Positions 1 to 5,752 of a stretch of DNA of 5,752 bases are shown piece by piece. Numbering within the stretch: position 1 is the stretch's first letter; every line of letters starts with the position of its first letter. The notes beneath the pieces are model-generated. The model was not told the DNA's origin. It saw only the letters and a list, made by a program, of their open reading frames with translations, and searched no databases. Location of the stretch: positions 1 through 5,752 of the forward strand of contig JAADDU010000010.1 in assembly GCA_013153755.1 (NCBI GenBank), given 5' to 3'. Position numbers and translations under genes: made by a program. The DNA comes from Campylobacterota bacterium. Lineage in GTDB: Bacteria; Campylobacterota; Campylobacteria; Campylobacterales; Sulfurimonadaceae.

Positions 1-908
1 TTTTTATTTTTTGAAATTTTTTTATCTATCAAATCTACTATTAAGTCTATTTTTTTATCATTAAAAGTAAGACCCATCTTCTCTTGCTCTGGAGTTGCAA
101 AAGCAGGTATGCCATTTACCTCTAAAACTATATATTCCTCTTTTTCTATGTCATAAATGATATCTACACCACCAATATCTACACCTGTAACTTTGCAAGC
201 TTTTATAGCGATATCTATAATCACATCATTTGCCTCACGAGTAAAAACACTACCACCACTTGTAACATTTGTACGCCAATCTGTTCCACTCGCTTTTCGA
301 CCATAACAACTTACAAATTTACCATCTACTATGTCAACTCTAAAGTCTGTGTTGTCATATTTGATAAATTTTTCAACATAAAAATATCTTAAATCCATCT
401 GGTTTAAAAATGGCATCAACATATCAAGGTTCGCTTCACTCTCTATCTTAGTAAGACCTACTCCACCCCAACCATCTGTTGGTTTATAAACCATTTTATC
501 CCACTTTTTTATAATCTTTTTAAGTTCTTGACCATTATCTCTATGACACAATTTATAATCTGCTGTTTGGATACCGTTGTTTCTCAACACAAATGCTGTA
601 TGAAATTTATCTTCAGTTAGTGCAAAAGATTCATAAGAATTAATCATAGGGATAACACGATTTAGTGCTTGATACAAATACATTTGATACTGAGTTTGTT
701 CCCCTGCATTATATGAAAAGAACAAATCTAATTTATCTACTTTTAAATCACCATGTAAGATATGCCCATTCTTTGCTATACAATCATGGAGTCTTACATT
801 GTTTATGGTTTCAATATCTCTGTCTTTTAATTTTTTAATAATTTTCTTTTGTATTTTATCTCCACCACCATTACCATATAACCACATACCTATTTTTCTT
901 TTTGACAT
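1..908 (-). CDS. RimK-like ATP-grasp carboxylate-amine ligase, 3' end cut off by the window
   Basis: This gene encodes a probable cytoplasmic ATP-grasp ligase that would activate a carboxylate as acyl phosphate and join it to an amine, as RimK, LysX and glutathione synthetase do; its substrate is unknown. 302 codons are open from ATG (906-908) with no stop before the left edge. RimK-family proteins are about 300 residues, so little should be missing. Visible motifs are a pre-ATP segment (LTEDKF), the ATP-binding lysine and Gly-rich loop VYKPTDGWGGVGL (K142), a DFRVD strand (R190), the RimK-like WRTNVTSGGS segment (W211, R212, N214), and the Mg ligands D249, E263 and N265. The final motif reads LEVNGIPAF, where RimK has an N-S-S-P type sequence, so it is probably a distinct subfamily. 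The start is supported by AAGGA (minus strand, 915-919), six bases before ATG. It is the second gene of a unit with the M20 peptidase, 10 nt upstream. The fold is clear; the reaction partner is not. Confidence 0.88.
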   Translation of the reverse strand, partial: MSKRKIGMWLYGNGGGDKIQKKIIKKLKDRDIETINNVRLHDCIAKNGHILHGDLKVDKLDLFFSYNAGEQTQYQMYLYQALNRVIPMINSYESFALTEDKFHTAFVLRNNGIQTADYKLCHRDNGQELKKIIKKWDKMVYKPTDGWGGVGLTKIESEANLDMLMPFLNQMDLRYFYVEKFIKYDNTDFRVDIVDGKFVSCYGRKASGTDWRTNVTSGGSVFTREANDVIIDIAIKACKVTGVDIGGVDIIYDIEKEEYIVLEVNGIPAFATPEQEKMGLTFNDKKIDLIVDLIDKKISKNK

Positions 909-914
909 CTAAAA

Positions 915-919
915 TCCTT
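915..919 (-). promoter_or_regulatory. Ribosome binding site of the ATP-grasp gene, overlapping the M20 stop codon
   Basis: AAGGA on the minus strand lies six bases before the ATG at 908 and shares its first base with the last base of the TAA stop (919-921) of the M20 gene. This fixes the ligase start at codon 1 rather than the internal Met8 and suggests that ribosomes finishing the peptidase re-initiate on the ligase. Confidence 0.7.
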
Positions 920-2022
920 TAAAATTCTAATTTATCTACAAAATGAATAAACAATTTTTTACTCAACTCAATTCTATCTTCAAAACTTTGTTTTAAAGCT
1001 CTCTCTTTTATTGTGTGGTCACCATCACCATAAGGTCCAAAACCGTCCAATGTAGTCACCCCACTAGAACTAACAATATTTGCATCACTAACACCACCTC
1101 TTTCTTCATACTTTATAGATGAGGCTGTGATTTTTTCTATACTTTTTATCAAAGATAAAGACTCTTCACTTGTTTGCATCACATCTCTTTGTATCCCACC
1201 ACTAAGCTGAGAATATGTACCATGCACATAAGATTTTTTTACTATCTCATTGATAGAGTGTAAGACTCTATCTCTTTCTTGTGAGTTTTTATATCTAAGT
1301 TCAAAAATCATAGATGCATTTGGTGAGATTGTATTTGCACCTATTCCACCCTCTATCTTACCTACATTTACTGTTGTACCTTTAGTTAGATCTGTAAGTT
1401 TTACTAACTCTTGTAGTTTATAAGAAGCTTCTAAATTTGCATCGTGTCCATCTGCATAATGGTTACCAGCATGAGCAGCTTTACCCTCAATATCTATAAA
1501 AAATGTACCAACACCCTTTCTTGCAGTTACAACTTCCATCTCTTTTCCAGCTGCTTCATATACAAAACAGTAGTCATATTTAGATGCCAACTTAGCTGTA
1601 AGGTGCTTAGAATCATCACTTCCTGTCTCTTCATCACTTACTAAAAGCATATCTATATTTTTAATTTTTATGCCACTTTTTTTAAGTTCTCGCAAGGCTT
1701 GAAGTGCAACTATATTTCCACCTTTCATATCACATACACCAGCTCCATACACCCACTCATCATCTTCTGTGTAATCTTCAAATTCATCAGGTGGAAAAAC
1801 AGTATCTAAATGACCAAGTAACAAAACTCTTTTTCCATTTTGAATATATTTTGAAGTGTAATATCTATGATTTCCTATAAGCTCCCGTTCAAATATCTCT
1901 ACACTAAAATCTAACTCTCTAAACCAACCATCAAAAAGCTCACCAACTTTATCAACCCCTAATTTGTTTTTAGTATATGAATTTATCTTAACAATATCTT
2001 TCAAATCACTAAAAAAATCCAT
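919..2022 (-). CDS. M20-family zinc carboxypeptidase/amidohydrolase (glutamate carboxypeptidase-like)
   Basis: This is a 367-residue metallopeptidase of the M20/ArgE-DapE-CPG2 superfamily, which hydrolyses a C-terminal amino acid or an N-acyl amide with two zinc ions. The catalytic set is complete: HLDT (H71, D73), the bridging aspartate in CDMKGG (D98), the catalytic base E131 with ligand E132 (SDEETGS), E156 (VYEAAG), and H336 (DGDHTIKE). The lid/dimerisation domain runs from about residue 175 to 290 and has KAAHAG (H184) and the asparagine of GGIGANTISP (N230). The TARKGVG, GTTVNVGKIEGG and RGGVSDAN...LDGFGP segments resemble carboxypeptidase G2 and related glutamate carboxypeptidases more than DapE; that is family resemblance, and the substrate is not proven. 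No signal peptide is visible, so it should be cytoplasmic, unlike secreted CPG2. The start at 2020-2022 has a purine-rich Shine-Dalgarno region (AAAGGTAGG, 2029-2037) six bases upstream. The gene leads a two-gene unit with the ATP-grasp ligase. Confidence 0.9.
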   Translation of the reverse strand: MDFFSDLKDIVKINSYTKNKLGVDKVGELFDGWFRELDFSVEIFERELIGNHRYYTSKYIQNGKRVLLLGHLDTVFPPDEFEDYTEDDEWVYGAGVCDMKGGNIVALQALRELKKSGIKIKNIDMLLVSDEETGSDDSKHLTAKLASKYDYCFVYEAAGKEMEVVTARKGVGTFFIDIEGKAAHAGNHYADGHDANLEASYKLQELVKLTDLTKGTTVNVGKIEGGIGANTISPNASMIFELRYKNSQERDRVLHSINEIVKKSYVHGTYSQLSGGIQRDVMQTSEESLSLIKSIEKITASSIKYEERGGVSDANIVSSSGVTTLDGFGPYGDGDHTIKERALKQSFEDRIELSKKLFIHFVDKLEF

Positions 2023-2028
2023 CTTTTA

Positions 2029-2037
2029 CCTACCTTT
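2029..2037 (-). promoter_or_regulatory. Ribosome binding site of the M20 peptidase gene
   Basis: The minus-strand string AAAGGTAGG ends six bases before the ATG at 2022. Either AAAGG or AGG could pair with the 16S rRNA tail. It supports the chosen start of the peptidase. Confidence 0.65.
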
Positions 2038-2050
2038 ACTAACTAGAGTG

Positions 2051-2056
2051 ATTGTA
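2051..2056 (-). promoter_or_regulatory. Candidate -10 box for the M20/ATP-grasp unit
   Basis: TACAAT on the minus strand, within TATAGTACAAT, matches five of six bases of the sigma-70 -10 consensus. It lies about 29 nt upstream of the M20 start codon, so transcription would begin near 2044. No clear -35 is seen, which is usual for Campylobacterota promoters. In such AT-rich DNA a chance match is possible. Confidence 0.4.
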
Positions 2057-2082
2057 CTATATGTTTATTTAAAGTTTATTGT

Positions 2083-2088
2083 TATAAG
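2083..2088 (+). promoter_or_regulatory. Candidate -10 box for lnt
   Basis: TATAAG, preceded by TTGT, lies 35 nt before the lnt ATG and would place the transcript start near 2095, just before the A10 run. No -35 element is evident. A second candidate, TAGAAT at 2113-2118, lies so close to the ATG that it would give a leaderless or nearly leaderless transcript. The sequence alone does not decide between them. Confidence 0.35.
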
Positions 2089-2097
2089 CTAAGTTTT

Positions 2098-2107
2098 AAA
2101 AAAAAAA
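2098..2107 (+). repeat. Homopolymeric A10 tract in the lnt leader/promoter
   Basis: Ten consecutive A residues sit between the two candidate -10 boxes of lnt, 16 nt before its start codon. Such runs can slip during replication, and here a length change would alter leader length or promoter spacing. Long A runs are also common by chance at this base composition. Confidence 0.6.
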
Positions 2108-2123
2108 CAAAGTAGAATAATCT

Positions 2124-3332
2124 ATGAAAAATAATTTACTAAAAGAGTTTATATATGGAGTTGTAACTGCACTTTTTTTTAGTGCTTTTATATATTTTGA
2201 GCATTTTGGATTAACAGCTAAACTCCTAAATACAATTTTTGCCATTAGCTCCTTAGCTCTATTTTTATACATACCAAAAAAATCTATACTTATAGCTGGT
2301 TTTCTTATTGGTCTTTTATGGTTTTACTGGATAGGTTATAGTTTTAAATATCAAGGTGTTGGTTATATGACACCTATTATTACATTTGGCTTTGGCATTA
2401 TTTATATGCTGTTTTTTGGTATTTTAGCTTTTACAAACAATGTTTTTATAAGAGCTATACTACTCTTTTTACTTAGTTTTTTTCAGCCATTTGACTGGAA
2501 TTGGTTACAAATAGAACTACCTTTTGTAGATAGTTACATAGGTGTTTTCAAGTATCAACTTGCCATAGTTTTATTTTCTTTAGCTCTTGTCAAATATACA
2601 AAAAAAACTTATAAATTTCTTCCATTAGCCTTAATCCTTTTAGCTATAAATTTTAATCCACCTGTACAAAAAGATGCTCCCCTAAAAATAAAACTTATCC
2701 AAACAGATATAAAACAAGATGAGAAATGGTTAGCAGAAAGTTTAGTACCAACTATCTTATTAGGATATAGGGAGATAGGAAATGCTATAAAACAAAAATA
2801 TGATGTTATTGTTCTACCAGAATCATTTTTCCCACTCTATATGAATAAAAACCAAAAACTTATAGATGAACTTTTAGTATTATCTAAGAAAATAACTATA
2901 GTTACAGGCTCACTTTTAAGAGAAGATTCTAAAAACTACAATGTAACTTATAAATTTGAAAATGGTAACTATAAAATAGCAAAAAAACTAGTTTTAGTTC
3001 CATTTGGAGAGTATATACCACTGCCAAAATTTGCACAGAAATTTATAAATGATACTTTTTTTAGTGGTGCTAGTGATTTTGTAACTGCTAAACACCCTAC
3101 AGATTTTTATATCAAAGGGGTTAAATTTAGAAATGCCATCTGTTATGAAGCCACATGTCAAGAGATATATGAAGGAGATGTCAAGTTTGTAATCGCCACT
3201 AGTAACAACGCTTGGTTTACTCCATCTATAGAACCAACATTACAAAAACTTCTAATGCAATATTATGCTAGAAAAAATGGAGTCACTATATACCATAGTG
3301 CTAATTATAAGGGAACAGGAATCATAAAATAA
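2124..3332 (+). CDS. lnt: Apolipoprotein N-acyltransferase, short form
   Basis: Lnt moves an acyl chain from a phospholipid to the N-terminal diacylglyceryl-cysteine of apolipoproteins, the last step of lipoprotein maturation in the inner membrane. Residues 1 to about 178 hold six or seven hydrophobic segments (near 8-25, 34-50, 53-72, 83-105, 107-121, 142-158, 164-177). A nitrilase-fold domain follows from about residue 186. The triad is present: E233 (LPESFFP), K288 (KKLVLVPFGEY) and C340 (CYEATC). E296 and E342 match the E. coli accessory glutamates E343 and E389. At 402 residues it is much shorter than E. coli Lnt (512). It ends 62 residues after the catalytic Cys, so it lacks the final membrane helix and the last part of the nitrilase domain. 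Tandem TAA stops at 3330-3335 close the frame. The ATG is the first possible start, because a stop lies at 2118-2120. It has no convincing Shine-Dalgarno sequence. It diverges from the M20 gene. Confidence 0.9.
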   Translation: MKNNLLKEFIYGVVTALFFSAFIYFEHFGLTAKLLNTIFAISSLALFLYIPKKSILIAGFLIGLLWFYWIGYSFKYQGVGYMTPIITFGFGIIYMLFFGILAFTNNVFIRAILLFLLSFFQPFDWNWLQIELPFVDSYIGVFKYQLAIVLFSLALVKYTKKTYKFLPLALILLAINFNPPVQKDAPLKIKLIQTDIKQDEKWLAESLVPTILLGYREIGNAIKQKYDVIVLPESFFPLYMNKNQKLIDELLVLSKKITIVTGSLLREDSKNYNVTYKFENGNYKIAKKLVLVPFGEYIPLPKFAQKFINDTFFSGASDFVTAKHPTDFYIKGVKFRNAICYEATCQEIYEGDVKFVIATSNNAWFTPSIEPTLQKLLMQYYARKNGVTIYHSANYKGTGIIK

Positions 3333-3341
3333 TAAACTTCT

Positions 3342-3350
3342 TGGTATAAT
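3342..3350 (+). promoter_or_regulatory. Extended -10 promoter for ppk
   Basis: TGGTATAAT is a perfect TATAAT hexamer preceded by the TGn extension. It lies ten bases after the lnt stop and 35 nt before the ppk ATG. The expected transcript start is about 3357, giving a leader of roughly 29 nt. There is no clear -35, which an extended -10 does not need. It implies that ppk can be transcribed apart from lnt. Confidence 0.6.
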
Positions 3351-3371
3351 GATAAAAAACAAATTATAAGT

Positions 3372-3377
3372 AAAAGG
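3372..3377 (+). promoter_or_regulatory. Ribosome binding site of ppk
   Basis: AAAAGG lies eight bases before the ATG at 3386. A nearer ATG at 3379 is in another frame and reaches a stop within seven codons, so 3386 is the start. Confidence 0.6.
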
Positions 3378-3385
3378 TATGCTAT

Positions 3386-5485
3386 ATGTTAAACCTTAAA
3401 AATCCAGACCTTTATAACAACCGTGAATTATCATGGTTACAATTTAATACAAGAGTTCTAAAACAAGCTCAAGATGATTCTCTTCCATTACTCGAAAGAC
3501 TAAAATTTTTAGCTATATATGGAACTAATTTAGATGAATTTTATATGATAAGAGTAGCTGGACTAAAAAAACTGTTTTCTGCTGGTATTATAGTTTCAGG
3601 AGCTGATAAACTCACTCCCATGCAACAACTTCGTGAAATAAGAAAATACTTACACCAAGAACAACAAGTTCTAGAACATTGCATGAGTGGTATTTTAAAA
3701 AAACTTGAGAATGAAGGTATATATATAAAACTTTTTAATCAAGTAAACCAACATGAAAAACATACTTTAAATAGATACTTTTATGAAAATATTTATCCAG
3801 TTATTATCCCTATTGCTGTAGATGCAACACATCCTTTTCCCCATCTAAACAATCTAAGTTTTGGACTCATTGTAAAACTTAGTGATTGTGATAATGAAAG
3901 CATAGAGAGGTTTGGAATCATAAGAGTACCTAGAGTTTTAAGTAGATTTATAGAGCTTGGAAATGGGACATATATACCTATAGAATCTCTAGTAGCAGAA
4001 CATATAGAAGACCTTTTTCCTGGATATAATCTTATAAAATATGCCTCTTTTAGAGTCACAAGAAATGCAGATATTGCTATAGAAGAAGAGGAAGCTGATG
4101 ACTTTATGGAGATTCTTGAAGAGGGTTTAAAACTTCGCCGTAAGGGAGAAATGGTAAGACTTGAGATAGGAAGTGATTCTGATAAAGAGATAATTAACTT
4201 TTTTAATCGTCATACAAATGTTTTTAGTGATGATATATACAAATTTCACACCTTTTTAAATCTCTCTAGTTTATGGCAGATAGTTGGTAACAAAAACTTT
4301 GCACACCTTTTAGCATCACCATTTAAGCCAAAGACACTTCCTCCTTTTGATACAGATGAAAATATATTTACAACGCTAGAAAAACAAGATATTTTAATGT
4401 ACCACCCTTATGAAAGTTTTGAGCCAGTTGTCAAACTAATTCAAACTGCTGCAAAAGACCCTGATGTTGTCTCAATCAAGATGACACTTTACCGTTCAGG
4501 AACAAATTCACCTATAGTTCGTTCCCTTATGGATGCTAGTGAGTCTGGAAAACAAGTAACTGTTATGGTTGAGTTAAAAGCAAGATTTGATGAGGAAAAC
4601 AACCTTATCTGGGCGAAAGCACTTGAAAAATCTGGAGCACACGTTATCTATGGAATCAAAGGCTTCAAAGTTCATGCAAAAGCCACACTTGTTACAAGAA
4701 GAAAAAATGGTAAACTAAAACAGTATGCACACTTAGGTACAGGAAACTATAACCCTGCAACTGCTAAGATATATACAGATATGAGTTATATGACAAGTAA
4801 AGATGAAGTTACAAATGACTTGACAAAATTTTTCCATTTTCTTACAGGGTTTAGTAAAAAAGGTAAACTTGATGAACTTTATATGGCTCCATCACAAATC
4901 AAAACTAAAATCTTATCTCTTATACACAATGAAACAAGGAAAGGTAAAGATGGTCAAATCATAGCAAAAGTAAACTCTTTGGTTGATGAAGATGTGATTC
5001 GTGCATTATACAAAGCTTCTCAAGCCGGTGTAAAAACTGACCTTATAGTTCGTGGAATCTGCTGTCTAAAACCAAATATAAAAGGTGTTAGCCAAAACAT
5101 TAGAGTTATCTCGATACTAGGTAAATATCTTGAACATCCAAGGGTATTTTACTTTAAAAATGATGCTACACAGGTTTATATATCTTCAGCTGATTGGATG
5201 CCTAGAAACCTAATCAGAAGGATAGAGTTGCTAACTGCCATAAAAGATGAAGAAGCTAAGAAAAAAATAATACAAATCATAAAGTTACAATGTAGCGATA
5301 ATATGTTAGCACATGAACTACAAAGTGATGGTTCATATATAAAGGTAAAACATCAAGATGGACAGAGAGTTATAAATAGCCACAAACTACTAGAAGAATT
5401 TGTAAACAAAATTTCAAAAGCAAGTAAAAAAGAGACACAAAGAAGTGTGGAACAAATTATTTCACGTTTATTTATGGAGAGTTAA
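3386..5485 (+). CDS. ppk: Polyphosphate kinase 1
   Basis: PPK1 reversibly transfers the gamma-phosphate of ATP onto inorganic polyphosphate through a phosphohistidine intermediate. The 699-residue product is full length for the family (E. coli about 688). The N domain begins with NRELSWLQFNTRVL and has YGTNLDEF, whose N48 corresponds to the ATP-contacting Asn of E. coli PPK. A helical H domain follows to about residue 315. The two C-terminal, phospholipase-D-like domains carry the catalytic residues: R369 (TLYRSGTNS), R399 (ELKARFDEENN), the autophosphorylated H430 (FKVHAKATLV), the GTGNYNPATA loop, and the second essential His, H584 (YLEHPRVF). No key residue is missing. It has its own extended -10 promoter 35 nt upstream. 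Only one base separates its stop from the next gene, so the two should share a message. In this group polyphosphate is linked to stress survival and phosphate storage; which applies here is inference. Confidence 0.97.
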   Translation: MLNLKNPDLYNNRELSWLQFNTRVLKQAQDDSLPLLERLKFLAIYGTNLDEFYMIRVAGLKKLFSAGIIVSGADKLTPMQQLREIRKYLHQEQQVLEHCMSGILKKLENEGIYIKLFNQVNQHEKHTLNRYFYENIYPVIIPIAVDATHPFPHLNNLSFGLIVKLSDCDNESIERFGIIRVPRVLSRFIELGNGTYIPIESLVAEHIEDLFPGYNLIKYASFRVTRNADIAIEEEEADDFMEILEEGLKLRRKGEMVRLEIGSDSDKEIINFFNRHTNVFSDDIYKFHTFLNLSSLWQIVGNKNFAHLLASPFKPKTLPPFDTDENIFTTLEKQDILMYHPYESFEPVVKLIQTAAKDPDVVSIKMTLYRSGTNSPIVRSLMDASESGKQVTVMVELKARFDEENNLIWAKALEKSGAHVIYGIKGFKVHAKATLVTRRKNGKLKQYAHLGTGNYNPATAKIYTDMSYMTSKDEVTNDLTKFFHFLTGFSKKGKLDELYMAPSQIKTKILSLIHNETRKGKDGQIIAKVNSLVDEDVIRALYKASQAGVKTDLIVRGICCLKPNIKGVSQNIRVISILGKYLEHPRVFYFKNDATQVYISSADWMPRNLIRRIELLTAIKDEEAKKKIIQIIKLQCSDNMLAHELQSDGSYIKVKHQDGQRVINSHKLLEEFVNKISKASKKETQRSVEQIISRLFMES
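5476..5480 (+). promoter_or_regulatory. Ribosome binding site of the carbonic anhydrase-like gene, inside the end of ppk
   Basis: GGAGA lies within the last codons of ppk, six bases before the ATG at 5487. Its place inside the upstream coding region points to translational coupling with ppk. Confidence 0.65.
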
Positions 5486-5486
5486 A

Positions 5487-5752
5487 ATGATATACAACTA
5501 CAAAGATTTAAAACCAAAACTTGGTGAAAATACATGGGTAGCAAATAGTGCTGATGTTATAGGAGATGTTGAGTGTGGAGAGGATTGTTCCATCTGGTTT
5601 GGAACAGTTATAAGAGGGGATGTACATTATATCAAGATAGGTGATAGAGTAAGTGTACAAGATTTAAGTATGGTACATGTAACACATCACAAAAAAGCTG
5701 ATAGAAGCGATGGAAATCCAACTATCATAGGTGATGATGTAACTATAGGTCA
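5487..5752 (+). CDS. Gamma-class carbonic anhydrase family protein (YrdA-like), 3' end cut off
   Basis: The 88 complete codons present encode the start of a left-handed beta-helix (hexapeptide repeat) protein of the gamma carbonic anhydrase/YrdA/PaaY group, trimeric metal-binding proteins usually 170-180 residues long. The spacing of CSIWFGTVIRGD, then VQD, then MVHVTHH is diagnostic. R43, D45, Q58 and D59 match conserved residues of the archaeal enzyme Cam, and H64 matches its first zinc ligand H81. The next ligand would be in the IGH motif at the right edge, where only two bases of the codon (CA) are visible. The residue after RGD is Val rather than the Cam glutamate E62, and there is no acidic loop, so it belongs to the CamH/YrdA-like subclass. 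Members of that subclass are not all active carbonic anhydrases, so CO2 hydration is possible but not shown. It is one base downstream of ppk. Confidence 0.88.
   Translation, partial: MIYNYKDLKPKLGENTWVANSADVIGDVECGEDCSIWFGTVIRGDVHYIKIGDRVSVQDLSMVHVTHHKKADRSDGNPTIIGDDVTIG

Noticed and set aside
1..60. Possible stop of the ATP-grasp gene at the left edge
   Set aside because: Reading in frame on the minus strand gives Lys, Asn, Ser, Ile and Asp codons with no stop down to position 3, so the gene runs past the window.
1444..1644. Open frame of 66 codons on the plus strand inside the M20 gene
   Set aside because: It is antisense to strongly conserved catalytic-domain codons, has no recognisable domain, and has a Cys- and Ser-rich composition typical of a reverse-strand shadow.
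3345..3368. TATAAT...ATTATA inverted repeat as a terminator after lnt
   Set aside because: The stem is only six A/T pairs with a 12-nt loop and no following T run. The left arm is better explained as the ppk -10 box.
3321..3385. Frameshift in lnt that would hide a longer C-terminus
   Set aside because: Two consecutive in-frame TAA codons end the gene, and the 53 nt before ppk are too short for the roughly 60 residues missing relative to E. coli Lnt.
3793..4059. Open frame of 88 codons on the minus strand inside ppk
   Set aside because: It is antisense to conserved PPK sequence and matches no known fold; it is a shadow frame.
1..5752. Mobile elements, CRISPR arrays, tRNA genes or prophage pieces
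   Set aside because: No regularly spaced repeats, transposase or integrase motifs, terminal inverted repeats or tRNA-like cloverleaf were found; nearly every base lies in conserved genes.

Overview
The window is AT-rich (roughly 30% GC by eye), uses AGA and ATA codons heavily, and encodes proteins typical of Campylobacterota (the former Epsilonproteobacteria). A Sulfurimonas- or Arcobacter-like free-living member is the best guess. That placement rests on base composition and the general character of the proteins; no 16S or other marker gene is present. It looks like ordinary chromosome: no mobile elements, tRNAs, rRNAs or CRISPR repeats were seen.

Layout. Positions 1-2022 hold a two-gene unit on the minus strand. 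An M20-family zinc carboxypeptidase (2022 down to 919) is followed 10 nt later by a RimK-like ATP-grasp carboxylate-amine ligase (908 down to the left edge, cut off there). A 101-nt divergent intergenic region (2023-2123) carries candidate promoters in both directions and an A10 run. On the plus strand come a compact apolipoprotein N-acyltransferase (lnt, 2124-3332), polyphosphate kinase 1 (ppk, 3386-5485), and the start of a gamma-class carbonic anhydrase family protein (5487 to the right edge). A textbook extended -10 promoter (TGGTATAAT) lies in the 53-nt gap before ppk. ppk and the carbonic anhydrase-like gene are separated by one base and are very probably co-transcribed.

How the genes may work together. 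The plus-strand genes are conserved housekeeping functions: lipoprotein maturation in the inner membrane, polyphosphate synthesis, and a left-handed beta-helix metalloprotein. They have no obvious shared pathway. The most interesting part is the minus-strand pair. One enzyme is of a type that forms amide bonds to amino acids using ATP, and the other is of a type that hydrolyses C-terminal amino acids or amides. Both lack an evident signal peptide and appear to be translationally coupled. This is the logic of a make-and-break modification system or of a carrier-protein biosynthetic route, with precedents in LysX/LysK and RimK/RimB. The substrate cannot be read from the sequence, and the left flank, where a partner could lie, is outside the window.
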